Assembly: GCF_001937195.1 (NCBI RefSeq)
Contig: NZ_MSDO01000004.1
Location: 1-64,000 of the forward strand
Reading direction: 5' to 3'
DNA: 64,000 nucleotides
DNA from: Salinicola socius
GTDB lineage: Bacteria; Pseudomonadota; Gammaproteobacteria; Pseudomonadales; Halomonadaceae
The position numbers were made by a program, and so were the translations under genes. The first letter of the stretch is position 1, and each line of letters begins with the position of its first letter. Below are positions 31,490 through 40,394 of the stretch, piece by piece. The notes under the pieces were generated by a model. The model did no database searches, had not been told where the DNA came from, and saw nothing but the letters and a program-made list of their open reading frames with translations.

Positions 31490-31658
31490 ATGCACGGTGC
31501 CGTCAATGCCGGCGCTGCCGGAGATCAATTCGAACCACCTGCAGTGCCTGGCGGACGATGACTACTGGATGCTGCAGGACCGCGAGCGGCGGCTGACCGA
31601 CTGGGCGTTCGAGATGCGCGGGATGCTCGGGGAGTTGTGCTCTTCATCGCAGCCCTGA
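31395..31658 (+). CDS. Rz1: o-spanin lipoprotein, Rz1-like
   Basis: An 87-residue lipoprotein from a GTG with GGGAGG 6 nt upstream. The signal sequence ends in the lipobox SAIPGC, and a proline-containing mature part follows (TTTAPIPIRPECTVPSMPALPE). It overlaps the Rz-like gene in another frame and extends past it. The C-terminal extension (RERRLTDWAFEMRGM) makes it longer than lambda Rz1. Confidence 0.82.
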   Translation: MNRWHSAALVFALSCSAIPGCTTTAPIPIRPECTVPSMPALPEINSNHLQCLADDDYWMLQDRERRLTDWAFEMRGMLGELCSSSQP

Positions 31659-31880
31659 CTACTTCCGCGAGACCCTCTCCAGCTCGGAGCCGTCGGCGTA
31701 TCCCTGACTTGTGATGAGTGCGGCCACGGCTTCTGCGTCGTAAAGATGCTTAATGTCGAAGTCGATAACGATCTCGCCGCCGTGATTGATAGCGGCGATG
31801 GCGTATCGGTAGAGATTGCCGTTGTCGCTGCGGTACACCGGCAAAGGTCGAGCTGAAGAAAGGTTGTCGAATCGTTGCAT
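31659..31880 (-). CDS. 73-residue protein of unknown function
   Basis: Begins MQRFDNLSSARPLPVYRSDNG, with a compact alpha/beta pattern (GEIVIDFDIKHLYDAEAVAALITSQGYADG). GAGGGG precedes the start at 31880. It is transcribed against the late genes directly after Rz1. Not recognised. Confidence 0.55.
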   Translation of the reverse strand: MQRFDNLSSARPLPVYRSDNGNLYRYAIAAINHGGEIVIDFDIKHLYDAEAVAALITSQGYADGSELERVSRK

Positions 31881-31941
31881 TGCATGTCCCCTCGGTTGTC
31901 GAACGACAACGATGAGTCCTCGTCGCGGAAAGGTAAAGCCC

Positions 31942-32091
31942 ATGCCCGGCAGAGCTAAGCGGCCATGCCGCGCCCCTGGCTGCCGCCCCACTACCACCGA
32001 GTGCAGCGGCGCAAGGTCAAGAGCGGGCGCGTGGCATCGCCACCTGGTCGGCTCGCTAGTGAGATCGATGCCCGACAGTGAGATGAGCTAA
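31942..32091 (+). pseudogene. Possible remnant of an HNH-gene N terminus
   Basis: The frame begins MPGRAKRPCRAPGC, close to the start of the intact HNH protein at 32518 (MPSSPPRPCRSPACGN), and has a GGAAAGG site, but it then loses the expected pattern and stops. It looks like the broken head of an earlier HNH gene displaced by inserted DNA that includes the leftward gene at 32139. Confidence 0.35.
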
Positions 32092-32138
32092 GAAGCGCCA
32101 CTAACTGGCGGAGCATAGCTTTAATCTGAATCCTGTTA

Positions 32139-32447
32139 TTAAACTTCTGTAAGGCCTAGCCTGGCTTTAAGTGTGTTTGGATATTTGGCTCCCCTCTGGC
32201 GATACTCTCCTTTAGAAGTGTTAATGACTAGTAGAACGTCGTGACCCTCCAAGAGTTCGGAGCCAAAGTAAATGCTGTCTGCTACGTCTGACGTTGACCG
32301 GTCTGAGTCCAGCGCAAAAAATGACGTTGTTTCATCCCAGGCAGTATCCGAAGCGACCTTATTCACCGCTTCTTCCAGTGACTGATATACATCGTTGTAG
32401 TTTCTAGAACCTGCCGAGATAGTGAAACTTATCAAGTAACTGGCCAT
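32139..32447 (-). CDS. SinR/Cas2-like small ferredoxin-fold protein
   Basis: A 102-residue protein: MASYLISFTISAGSRNYNDVYQSLEEAV, TTSFFALDSDRSTSDVADSIYFGSELLEGHDVLLVINTSKGEY. The opening beta strand, helix, and a later D-x-LLVI strand recall SinR/VapD/Cas2-type folds. It is more AT-rich than the flanking late genes and on the opposite strand, as expected for transferred cargo. A nuclease role is possible but the key residues are not certain. Confidence 0.5.
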   Translation of the reverse strand: MASYLISFTISAGSRNYNDVYQSLEEAVNKVASDTAWDETTSFFALDSDRSTSDVADSIYFGSELLEGHDVLLVINTSKGEYRQRGAKYPNTLKARLGLTEV

Positions 32448-32517
32448 CGATATACTCCGATAAGATAAGTGAATGATTCTCAGGAATGATTACACAATAT
32501 TACAGCGAGCTGGAACT

Positions 32518-32874
32518 ATGCCTTCGTCGCCCCCTCGTCCATGTCGATCACCTGCCTGTGGCAACAAGACAATCTCGCGGCACGGCTACTGCGATGAGCA
32601 TGCCGACAAATCAACCGGTTGGACGCAACGTCGGAGCGGCAAGAGCGGCCGTGGCGGCCGACCATGGCGTCGCAAGCGTGATCGCATTCTCCAGCGTGAC
32701 CGTGGCCTATGCCAGCCGTGCTTGCGAGCGAATCGAGTGATGCCGGCGACCGAGGTCGACCACATCGTGAACGTCGAATCCGGCGGCACAGACGACGACA
32801 GCAACCTCGAGGCGATCTGTTCGCCTTGCCACAAGGCCAAGACGGCCCGCGAGGCGCAGGCCGGGCGCGGATGA
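32518..32874 (+). CDS. HNH endonuclease
   Basis: A 118-residue protein. The core RDRGLCQPCLRANRVMPATEVDHIVNVESGGTDDDSNLEAICSPCHKAKTARE carries the paired cysteines and the DH...N...H HNH motif. It directly precedes terminase, where HNH proteins assist cos packaging in HK97-type phages. The start ATG has only a weak ribosome site. Confidence 0.92.
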   Translation: MPSSPPRPCRSPACGNKTISRHGYCDEHADKSTGWTQRRSGKSGRGGRPWRRKRDRILQRDRGLCQPCLRANRVMPATEVDHIVNVESGGTDDDSNLEAICSPCHKAKTAREAQAGRG

Positions 32875-33021
32875 GATCGATTCTCGGCGATGCACCAAAA
32901 CGGTGCCCCGGGGAGGGGGATGTCGAAACTTCAGAGCCTTTCGCTCCCGGACACCGCCGCCTCCATTCAATTTTTATACCCGCGAAATTGAAAAATCAGT
33001 TTCGGCGAGAGGAGTTGCCAA

Positions 33022-33495
33022 ATGACAAGAGGTCGCAAGCCCAAGCCGAGCCACCTAAAGGCGGTTCAAGGCAACGCTGGCAAGCGGGCGATCAACCATG
33101 ACGAGCCCGTCGCCGACTCGCTAACCCAGGTACCGCCGCCACCCGAGTGGCTCTCCGAGATTGGCGTCGAGATGTGGGAGCGCGTCGGCCCTTGGTTGGT
33201 GAGCTCCAAAATTCTGACCGACTCGGATCTCGCCAACCTCGAGGCCTACTGCGCGGCGTACAACCGCTGGCGCCAGGCTGAGGAGAACATCGGCCAGCAT
33301 GGTCTCGTCGTCGATAGCCCGATGGGCGGCGTGGTGAAAAACCCCGCATGCACCGTCGCCAACGAAGCGCTCAAACAGATGAACACATTCGGTAGCGCCC
33401 TTGGTCTGGACCCTGCAAGCCGTGCGCGGCTGGCAGTGCCGGGTGCCAAGGACGCCGCCAATCCATTCGCCGCCTTGGTGGGCAAGAAGCGATGA
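33022..33495 (+). CDS. terS: Terminase small subunit, P27 family
   Basis: A 157-residue protein starting MTRGRKPKPSHLKAVQGNAGKRAINHDEP, the usual P27 opening, with PPPPEWLSEIGVEMWERVGPWL and ENIGQHGLVVDSPMGGVVKNP. It recognises phage DNA for packaging. It lies 6 nt before terL. The cos site is probably in or just before this region. Confidence 0.93.
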   Translation: MTRGRKPKPSHLKAVQGNAGKRAINHDEPVADSLTQVPPPPEWLSEIGVEMWERVGPWLVSSKILTDSDLANLEAYCAAYNRWRQAEENIGQHGLVVDSPMGGVVKNPACTVANEALKQMNTFGSALGLDPASRARLAVPGAKDAANPFAALVGKKR

Positions 33496-33501
33496 CGACA
33501 C

Positions 33502-35217
33502 ATGGCCAGCTATCCCAACGTCAATGCCGCGAACAAGTACGCTCGGGACGTTGTGGCTGGCCGCATCCCGGCGTGCAAGGAGGTACGTCAGGCGTGCCAA
33601 CGTCATCTCGATGACCTGAACGCCTCCAAGGGCCGAGCATTCCGATACAAGTTTGATAAAGACGCCGCCGAGTCGGTGTGCGTTTTCATCCAACTACTGC
33701 CTCACACGAAAGGGCGCTGGGCACGGGAGCGAAAGCTGGTCGAGCTGGAGCCGTGGCAGAAGTTCCTGTTCTGCGTGATCTACGGCTGGCTTCGGAAGAA
33801 GTCTGGGCTTCGCCGCTTCACTGAGGCCTATGTCGAGGTCGGCAGGAAGAACGGCAAGTCGGTAATCGCCGCCGGTGTCGCGAACTACATGCTCTGCGCG
33901 GACGGTGAATATGGCGCCGAGGTCTACTGTGGCGCCACCACCGAGAAGCAGGCTTGGGAGGTCTTCCGCCCGGCGCGCTTGATGCTGCAGAAGTCCCCGG
34001 CACTGATCAGCGCCGCGGGCATCGAGATCATGGCCAAGAATATCTCGCTCCCGGAAGACGGTAGCCGGCTCGAGCCGCTGATCGGTGATCCCGGTGACGG
34101 CTCGTCGCCGAGCTGCGCCCTGGTCGACGAATTCCACGAGCACCAGACGCCGAACCTCTACGACACCATGTCGACCGGCATGGGTGCCCGCGATCAGCCG
34201 CTGATGTTCATCATCACCACCGCGGGGTTCAACACCGCCGGGCCGTGCTACGACAAGCGCCGCCAGGTGCAGCAGATGCTCGACGGTGCGCTGCCCAACG
34301 ACGAGCTCTTCGGGATCATCTACACGGTCGACCAAGGCGATGACTGGCAGGATCCGACGGTGCTGCGCAAGGCCAATCCCAACTTCGGCATCTCCGTATC
34401 CGAGGAATTCCTACTCAAGGCGCAGCGTGATGCCGTCCGCTATCCAAGCCGCCAGAACTCATTCCTGACGAAGCATCTGGACATCTGGGTCAGCGCACGG
34501 AGTGCCTGGCTCAACATGGCCGATTGGCATGCCGCCGGCGACGACAGCCTGACGCTCGACGACTTCGAGGGGTGCGAGTGCTGGCTGGGCGTGGACCTGG
34601 CGAGCAAGACGGATATCGCCGCGATCGCGCTGCTGTTCCGCGACGAGGTCGAGGACAAGAACGGCCGCATGAAGACGCGCTGGACGGTGTTCGTGCGCAG
34701 CTATCTGCCCGAGGGTGCCATCGAGCGCGCCAGCAACAACCGCGCCGCCTATGAAAGCTGGGTGAACTCCGGCGACCTCATCATCACCGATGGCGAGGAG
34801 CTGGACTTCGATGTCATCCGCGAAGACATCAAGGATCTTGCCGGGCGCTTCCAGATCAACGAGATCGCCTACGACCCGTGGCGGGCAACGCAGCTCGCGC
34901 ACCAGCTCATGAGCGACGGAGCCGACATCGTGGAGTACCGCAACACCGTACAGAACATGAGCCCGGCGATGCGCGAAATGGAAGCGGCGATCACCGGCGG
35001 GCGCTGGCGCCATAGCTGCGATCCTGTGCTCACGTGGATGGCCTCCAACGTGGTCGCCAAGGCGGACGCCAAGGACAACATCTACCCGCGCAAGGAAAAG
35101 CCGGAGAACAAGATCGACGGCCCGATCGCCATCCTGATGGCGCTGGGACGCGCGGTGCTCACCGAAAACGACGAGCCCGACGAATCCATCTACGACACCT
35201 CGGACGTGACATGCTGA
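33502..35217 (+). CDS. terL: Terminase large subunit
   Basis: A 571-residue packaging ATPase/nuclease. The Walker A-like VGRKNGKSVIAAG is near residue 112, Walker B is SCALVDEFHEH, and a C-terminal nuclease region contains the Asp cluster WLGVDLASKTD. It is an HK97/phage_terminase-type enzyme of usual length. It overlaps the next small gene by 7 nt. Confidence 0.96.
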   Translation: MASYPNVNAANKYARDVVAGRIPACKEVRQACQRHLDDLNASKGRAFRYKFDKDAAESVCVFIQLLPHTKGRWARERKLVELEPWQKFLFCVIYGWLRKKSGLRRFTEAYVEVGRKNGKSVIAAGVANYMLCADGEYGAEVYCGATTEKQAWEVFRPARLMLQKSPALISAAGIEIMAKNISLPEDGSRLEPLIGDPGDGSSPSCALVDEFHEHQTPNLYDTMSTGMGARDQPLMFIITTAGFNTAGPCYDKRRQVQQMLDGALPNDELFGIIYTVDQGDDWQDPTVLRKANPNFGISVSEEFLLKAQRDAVRYPSRQNSFLTKHLDIWVSARSAWLNMADWHAAGDDSLTLDDFEGCECWLGVDLASKTDIAAIALLFRDEVEDKNGRMKTRWTVFVRSYLPEGAIERASNNRAAYESWVNSGDLIITDGEELDFDVIREDIKDLAGRFQINEIAYDPWRATQLAHQLMSDGADIVEYRNTVQNMSPAMREMEAAITGGRWRHSCDPVLTWMASNVVAKADAKDNIYPRKEKPENKIDGPIAILMALGRAVLTENDEPDESIYDTSDVTC

Positions 35218-35396
35218 CATCCATTCTGATTTTTCTGATCGGCCTCATCGGTGCCGGGCTGGTGTCGTTCGGCGCTTGGCTGATCGCGGCGCCGGCCGGG
35301 TACATCGTTGCCGGCGTGCTCTGTCTTGCCTGGTCGTGGCTGGCCGCGCGGACCAGCGCCCGACGGCAGTCTGAGCCGGTCGGGGAGGGTGGCTGA
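35211..35396 (+). CDS. Small membrane protein between terL and portal
   Basis: A 61-residue protein with two hydrophobic segments (ILIFLIGLIGAGLVSFGAWLIAA and YIVAGVLCLAWSWLAA). A small hydrophobic ORF often occurs at this spot in HK97-type phages. Overlaps at both ends support translation. Role unknown. Confidence 0.7.
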   Translation: MLTSILIFLIGLIGAGLVSFGAWLIAAPAGYIVAGVLCLAWSWLAARTSARRQSEPVGEGG

Positions 35397-36667
35397 TGTT
35401 TCTACCCGGCATGTTTCAGAGCACGCCCAAGCGGCCCCAGAAAGAACCCGGCAATTGGACGAACTGGGCAGGAGGCATGAGAAATACCCGCACTTCAGCC
35501 GGTGCCGGGGTGACCAGTGACACCGCGTTACGCGTTGGCGCACTTCGCGCCTGCGTCACGCTGCTGGCCGAATCGGTCGCGCAACTTCCCTGCGAGCTCT
35601 ACCGTCGCACGGATGATGGCGGGCGTGAGCGGGCCAGCGGCCACCCGGTCTACGACCTGCTGCACTCCCAGCCCAACCAGAAGGACTCATCGTTCGAGTA
35701 CTTCGAGCAGGGCCAGGGCGCACTGGGGCTTGAGGGCAATCACTACTCGCTGATCGAGCGCGACGGCGGTGGCTACCCGATCGAACTGATTCCAATCAAC
35801 CCGAAGAAAGTGCAGGTGCTGAAAGGTCAGGACGGGTTGCCGTATTACCACCTGACCGAGATCAACGAAGTCGTCTCGATGCGCCAGATGCATCACGTGA
35901 AGTCGTTTTCGCTCGATGGGTTTGTGGGCGTCTCGCCGATCGCCAGCAACGCCGACTCCATCGGCCTGGCGATGTCCACTGAGGAGCACGCCGCTGCGGT
36001 ATTCGAGCGTGGGGCCACGATGTCGGGCGTGATCGAACGGCCTAGCGATACGCCGGCTATCAAGGATCAGGCCGCCGTTGATCGGCTGCTCGACAAGTTT
36101 GCCGAGCGCCACGGCGGTCTCCGCAATGCCTTCTCCGTTGCGCTGCTGCAAGAGGGCATGAGCTACAAGCAGCTCTCGATGGACAACGAGAAAGCCCAGC
36201 TCCTGGAGAGTCGGCGATTCTCGGTCGAGGAGATCTGCCGGCTCTACAAGATCCCGCTCCACATGGTGCAGCTCAACGACAAATCGACGTCGTGGGGATC
36301 GGGCATCGAATCGATGTCGCTCGGCTACGTGATCTACACGCTGCTGCCCTGGCTCAAACGCTGGGAAGCGGCGATGCGCCGCGACCTGCTGCTGCCATCG
36401 GAACGGCGCGACCTCTACATCGAGTTCAACGTGTCGGGCCTGCTGCGTGGCGACCAAAAGTCCCGCTACGAGGCCTACGCGATCGGGCGCCAGTGGGGCT
36501 GGCTCTCGGTCAACGACATTCGCCGGCTCGAAAACATGCCGCCCATCGACGGGGGCAACCGCTACCTCACGCCGCTCAACATGAACGACTCGCAGCAGAC
36601 GCAACGTTCGCTGAACGCCACGCCCGACCAAATGCGAGACATCGAGGGAATCCTATGTCGCACCTGA
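35396..36667 (+). CDS. Portal protein, HK97 family
   Basis: A 423-residue protein with ALRVGALRACVTLLAESVAQLPCELY, HHVKSFSLDGFVGVSPI and RFSVEEICRLYKIPLHMVQ, characteristic of HK97 portals. It forms the dodecameric packaging vertex. It overlaps the protease start by 13 nt. Confidence 0.96.
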   Translation: MFLPGMFQSTPKRPQKEPGNWTNWAGGMRNTRTSAGAGVTSDTALRVGALRACVTLLAESVAQLPCELYRRTDDGGRERASGHPVYDLLHSQPNQKDSSFEYFEQGQGALGLEGNHYSLIERDGGGYPIELIPINPKKVQVLKGQDGLPYYHLTEINEVVSMRQMHHVKSFSLDGFVGVSPIASNADSIGLAMSTEEHAAAVFERGATMSGVIERPSDTPAIKDQAAVDRLLDKFAERHGGLRNAFSVALLQEGMSYKQLSMDNEKAQLLESRRFSVEEICRLYKIPLHMVQLNDKSTSWGSGIESMSLGYVIYTLLPWLKRWEAAMRRDLLLPSERRDLYIEFNVSGLLRGDQKSRYEAYAIGRQWGWLSVNDIRRLENMPPIDGGNRYLTPLNMNDSQQTQRSLNATPDQMRDIEGILCRT

Positions 36668-37581
36668 TTAACTACCCGCACCTGGCATCGCTGGCGTTCA
36701 ACACGCCGCTCTATGCCACCCCGGATCTGGTGCAATCCGTTCGCTCGGTACTCGAGCCGCGCCTGCTCGGCCGCCTCAATGATCTTCCCGAGCGACTCGA
36801 GGCTAGCGGTGATCCGGAGTCGCGCGAGATGCAGGGTCTACGCGTCGTTGGCCGGCTGGCGATCATTCCGGTTCACGGCATTCTGACGGCGCGCGCCGGG
36901 CAGATCGACGCGCTGTGCCAGGAAGTGCTGAGCTACGAAAAGCTGCGCACGCAGATCAACGCGGCGCTACGTCACGAGCTGGTCGAGGAGATCGTCCTCG
37001 ACATGCAGTCCGGCGGCGGCTCGGCCATGGGCTGCAAGGAGCTGGCGGACTTCATCCAGGCGAGTACCGCTATCAAGCCCATCACGGCGCTGGTCAACTT
37101 TGCCTCGTTCTCGGCTTGCTACTTCCTTGCGGCCGCGTGTTCGCGGATCGTCTGCAGCCCGACGGCCATGGTCGGCTCGATCGGCGTGATCATCGAGACC
37201 TACGAAGTCAGCAAGGCCGAAGAAGCCTTCGGCATCAAATTCAACACCTACTACCGCGGCGCCCACAAAAACGACTGCTCACCCCACGAGGCGATCACCG
37301 ACCAAGCGGTCGCGGAGATCGACCGGCGGCTGGATAGCGCCTACTCGACGTTCACCGAATCGGTGGCCAGCTATCGCGGCCTCGATCTCTCCGTCGTCAC
37401 CGGTACCGAGGCGCGGATCTACAACGGCGAGGATGCGCTGGCCGTGGGTCTGATCGATGAGATCGCCCCGGCCCAGGAGGCGCTCGACAGTATTGCCTCG
37501 CGCTACAGCGGCCAGAACGCACCGCGCCGTGCCCGCGTCTCCGCGCGAGCCGGCGCCATGGAACTCCAGAACACGCTCTAG
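36655..37581 (+). CDS. Prohead protease, S49/SppA-like
   Basis: A 308-residue serine protease. The core is VVGRLAIIPVHGILTARAG, VLDMQSGGGSAMGCKELADFI, the nucleophile region FASFSACYFLAAACSRIVCSPTAMVGSIGVI and a Lys-containing YRGAHKNDCSP. It is the S49 type rather than the HK97 gp4 type. It cleaves scaffold or capsid extensions during head maturation. Confidence 0.92.
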   Translation: MSHLINYPHLASLAFNTPLYATPDLVQSVRSVLEPRLLGRLNDLPERLEASGDPESREMQGLRVVGRLAIIPVHGILTARAGQIDALCQEVLSYEKLRTQINAALRHELVEEIVLDMQSGGGSAMGCKELADFIQASTAIKPITALVNFASFSACYFLAAACSRIVCSPTAMVGSIGVIIETYEVSKAEEAFGIKFNTYYRGAHKNDCSPHEAITDQAVAEIDRRLDSAYSTFTESVASYRGLDLSVVTGTEARIYNGEDALAVGLIDEIAPAQEALDSIASRYSGQNAPRRARVSARAGAMELQNTL

Positions 37582-37604
37582 CCACGCGGCGGAGCGGTAC
37601 CCCA

Positions 37605-37630
37605 GGCGGCCAAGAGGCCGCCTTTTCTTT
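37605..37630 (+). terminator. Terminator upstream of the major capsid gene
   Basis: A seven-base-pair GGCGGCC/GGCCGCC stem with an AAGA loop, then TTTTCTTT. It ends 27 nt before the capsid ATG. It may punctuate expression in the late operon or shape the capsid mRNA 5' end. Confidence 0.75.
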
Positions 37631-37656
37631 GCCCCGACGAAACCCAGAGGAACGTC

Positions 37657-38961
37657 ATGTCTAAGATCGAAGAACTCCGCCGCCAACGCGCCGACGTCAA
37701 TGCCAAAGTGCAGGCGCTCGCGAATGCGGAAAACGACGCCGGCGAACTGTCGGCCGAGCAGCTGGAGGAGTTTGACCAGCTCTCCACCGACTTCGACAAG
37801 CTCACCACCCAGATCAATCGCCTAGAGGCGACCGAGCGCATGAACGCCGCCTCGGCCGAGCCCGTGCCTTCACCCATCAGCCAGGGCGTGAAATCCGCCG
37901 CCGTCCACACCAAGGCCGAGCTGAAGCAGTACCCCGGCGCTAAGGCTGCACGCATGGCCATGTCGATCGCCGCGTCGAAGGGCGATATCAACATGGCCAC
38001 CAAGTTCGCCCGCGACGAAATCGGTGATAACGACGTCGCCATGGCGATCGAGACCAGTAGCGGTTCCGGCGGCGCGCTGATCCCGCAGAACCTTTACGAC
38101 GAGGTGATCGAACTGCTGCGGCCGAAGACCATCGTTCGTGCGCTGGGCGCCCGAGTGATTCCGCTGCCCAACGGCAATGTGTCGATCCCGCGCATGAGCT
38201 CCGGTGCCTCGTCCAGCTACGTGGGTGAAGGCACGGACGTGCTGGCCTCCGATGCCACGCTGGATGACGTGAAGCTCAACGCCAAGACCATGATCACCCT
38301 GGTCCCGATCTCCAACCAGATGATCGGCCGCGCTGGCTTCGCCACCGAGCAGCTGTTCCTGAACGACATGCTCAACTCCATGGCGAGCCGCGAGGACAAG
38401 GCGTTCCTGCGTGACACCGGCGCCGGCGACACACCGAAAGGCTTTGCCGAGACGGCACGCCAGGCCAGCCGCACGCTCGCCTGGACCGGCACTGCCACGC
38501 TGCAGGAAATCGACGCCTACCTCGACTCGCTCATGCTGGCGCTGATGAACAGCAACAGCCTGCTCGCCGAGCCGGGCTGGGGCCTCTCGCCGCGCACCTA
38601 CATGAAGCTGTTCGGCCTGCGCGATGGCAACGGCAACAAGGTGTATCCGGAACTGGCCAACGGCCAGCTCAAGGGCTACCCGATCCGCCACACCACCAAC
38701 ATCCCGGCCAACCTCGACACCAGCGGCGCCGGGAACAACAACGAGTCCGAGATCTACTTCGCCGACTGGAACGACGTCGTGATCGGCGAGCCCGGCGGCA
38801 TGATCGTCGATTTCAGCCGCGAGGCCACCTACAAGGACGGCAACGGCCAACTGGTCTCCGCATTCGCGCGCAACCAGTCGCTGATTCGTGTCGTTACCGA
38901 GCACGACATCGGGTTCCGTCATCCGGAAGGCCTGGTGCTCGGTACCGGTGTCACCTGGTAA
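37657..38961 (+). CDS. Major capsid protein, HK97 fold
   Basis: A 434-residue protein. The N-terminal coiled-coil delta domain (residues about 1-75, MSKIEELRRQRADVNAKVQAL) would be removed by the protease. The capsid body has IETSSGSGGALIPQNLYDEVIELLRPKTIVRALGARVI, GEGTDVLASDATLDDVKLNAKTMITLVPISNQMI and the final FRHPEGLVLGTGVTW. A strong ribosome site (AGAGGAA) precedes it. Confidence 0.96.
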   Translation: MSKIEELRRQRADVNAKVQALANAENDAGELSAEQLEEFDQLSTDFDKLTTQINRLEATERMNAASAEPVPSPISQGVKSAAVHTKAELKQYPGAKAARMAMSIAASKGDINMATKFARDEIGDNDVAMAIETSSGSGGALIPQNLYDEVIELLRPKTIVRALGARVIPLPNGNVSIPRMSSGASSSYVGEGTDVLASDATLDDVKLNAKTMITLVPISNQMIGRAGFATEQLFLNDMLNSMASREDKAFLRDTGAGDTPKGFAETARQASRTLAWTGTATLQEIDAYLDSLMLALMNSNSLLAEPGWGLSPRTYMKLFGLRDGNGNKVYPELANGQLKGYPIRHTTNIPANLDTSGAGNNNESEIYFADWNDVVIGEPGGMIVDFSREATYKDGNGQLVSAFARNQSLIRVVTEHDIGFRHPEGLVLGTGVTW

Positions 38962-38978
38962 TCGCGTCCACCCGAGAG

Positions 38979-39000
38979 ACCCGGGCCAGTCGGCCCGGGT
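38979..39000 (+). promoter_or_regulatory. Hairpin after the capsid gene
   Basis: A perfect nine-base-pair ACCCGGGCC/GGCCCGGGT stem with an AGTC loop and no T-run, 17 nt after the capsid stop. It probably protects the abundant capsid message from 3' decay. Confidence 0.55.
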
Positions 39001-39032
39001 AACTGACAACCCCGTCAATCAGGGAGGCCACC

Positions 39033-39452
39033 ATGGCCCGTTCCAACTCCACGCAGTCCAGCACCCCCACGCCGGCGGCTACTGCCAGCCCGCAGGACAA
39101 CGTCCAGCCCCAGAGTGGCGAGAGCACTAGCACGGCCGTCTCCGGCTCAACCGCAGACAAGATCACCGACGAAAAGCAGGATCTCAACGAGATGCAGAAG
39201 GCCGGGCAGGCCAAGACGCATCCTCAGCCCGACTCGACACCGCCGCCGGCGTCTCCTGGCGCGCAGTCCCAGGCGCAGAAGGCCAACGAGGCGGTGCGCC
39301 CCGAGTCGGCGTTGCACAACCTCAAGAGCAATCAGTTGACCCGCGTGAAGTTCCTGCACCCATGGCAGCGCTACGCGCCCGGCGACCGCGCTGGCTTCGA
39401 CCCGAAGACAGCGGCCGAGCTGGTCAAGCGCGGCATTGCCGAGAGCCTCTGA
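39033..39452 (+). CDS. Head-associated protein, low-complexity N terminus
   Basis: A 139-residue protein. The first 90 residues are Ser/Thr/Pro/Gln-rich and look disordered. The last 45 (LTRVKFLHPWQRYAPGDRAGFDPKTAAELVKRGIAESL) are a conserved-looking module often found in small head proteins after the capsid gene. It may be a decoration or completion protein. AGGGAGG precedes it. Confidence 0.6.
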   Translation: MARSNSTQSSTPTPAATASPQDNVQPQSGESTSTAVSGSTADKITDEKQDLNEMQKAGQAKTHPQPDSTPPPASPGAQSQAQKANEAVRPESALHNLKSNQLTRVKFLHPWQRYAPGDRAGFDPKTAAELVKRGIAESL

Positions 39453-39506
39453 CCGACCGCCGGCGGTTCGCGCCGCCGGCCCCATTCCTGAATTCGAGAT
39501 TGCCCG

Positions 39507-40049
39507 ATGCTGACCCTGGCCGACGTCAAACTGCAGCGCCGGATCGACGAAGATGACACCACTGAGGACGCGCTGCTGCAGCGGTTTATCGATGCGGCCT
39601 ATCGGCACGCCGAGGCGCACACGCAAACCGCCATCCGGCCCCGATCCAAAACGGTGGTTATCGATGGCTTCCCACCGGTGGATCGCGCGATCGATCTGCC
39701 GTGGTACCCGGTGCAAAGCATCGACGCCCTTGAATTCATCACGCCCAGCGGTGACAGCCATCCGCTGGACGAAACCGCACTGCGTCTCGACACCCGCGAT
39801 GACCCGCATCGGCTCTATCCGCGCTGGGGTGATCGGTGGCCCGCCACCATCGCCGAACCCGAGAGCGTCACCATCACCGCCACCGTCGGCTACGAGAAGA
39901 CGCCCGAGGACATCGAACTCGCGCTCCTGCTCCTCATCGGCCATTGGTACGAGAACCGGGAGAGCGTGGTCATCGGCACCATCACCGCCGAAGTGCCGAT
40001 GGGCGTCGAGATGTTGCTGTTCGATTACTGCCGACATGCTGTGGGGTGA
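39507..40049 (+). CDS. Head-tail connector, gp6-like
   Basis: A 180-residue protein: MLTLADVKLQRRIDEDDTTEDALLQRFIDAAYRHAEAHT, DLPWYPVQSIDALEFITPSG, and PEDIELALLLLIGHWYENRESVV. This is the gp6/QLRG head-tail connector pattern. It forms the ring below the portal. Confidence 0.9.
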   Translation: MLTLADVKLQRRIDEDDTTEDALLQRFIDAAYRHAEAHTQTAIRPRSKTVVIDGFPPVDRAIDLPWYPVQSIDALEFITPSGDSHPLDETALRLDTRDDPHRLYPRWGDRWPATIAEPESVTITATVGYEKTPEDIELALLLLIGHWYENRESVVIGTITAEVPMGVEMLLFDYCRHAVG

Positions 40050-40052
40050 GAG

Positions 40053-40394
40053 ATGAGAGCCGGACGCCTACGACACCGCGTGACGATCCAGCGCCAGCGC
40101 CAGGGCGAGGGTAAGGACGAGGTGGGCCAGCCGGTCGAAGGCTGGGAAGACGTGGCCACTGTCTGGGCGGAGGTCACTGGCCTAACCGGCCGTGAGTACA
40201 TCGCGTCCGGTGGAGAGCAGAGCGAGGTCTCCATGCAGATCCTGATGCGGTACCGGGCTGGCATCGACGAGACCATGCAGGTTATTCATCCGCCGCCGAC
40301 CGGTGGCGGCGAGACCTACGAGATCATCTCCGCGCTGCCGGACGCACGGCGTCGGCAGTTGACCCTGATGTGCAAGTCCGTGAGGCGCTCATGA
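40053..40394 (+). CDS. Head closure protein (SPP1 gp16-like)
   Basis: A 113-residue beta-barrel protein: MRAGRLRHRVTIQRQRQGEGKDEVGQPVEGWEDVATVWAEVTGLTGREYIASGGE and MRYRAGIDETMQVIH. This is the typical head-tail adaptor/stopper signature. It overlaps the next gene by 4 nt. Confidence 0.92.
   Translation: MRAGRLRHRVTIQRQRQGEGKDEVGQPVEGWEDVATVWAEVTGLTGREYIASGGEQSEVSMQILMRYRAGIDETMQVIHPPPTGGGETYEIISALPDARRRQLTLMCKSVRRS

Noticed and set aside
37870-39018. A 382-codon leftward frame opposite the major capsid gene
   Set aside because: Antisense of a clearly recognised capsid gene; no motif and no operon context.
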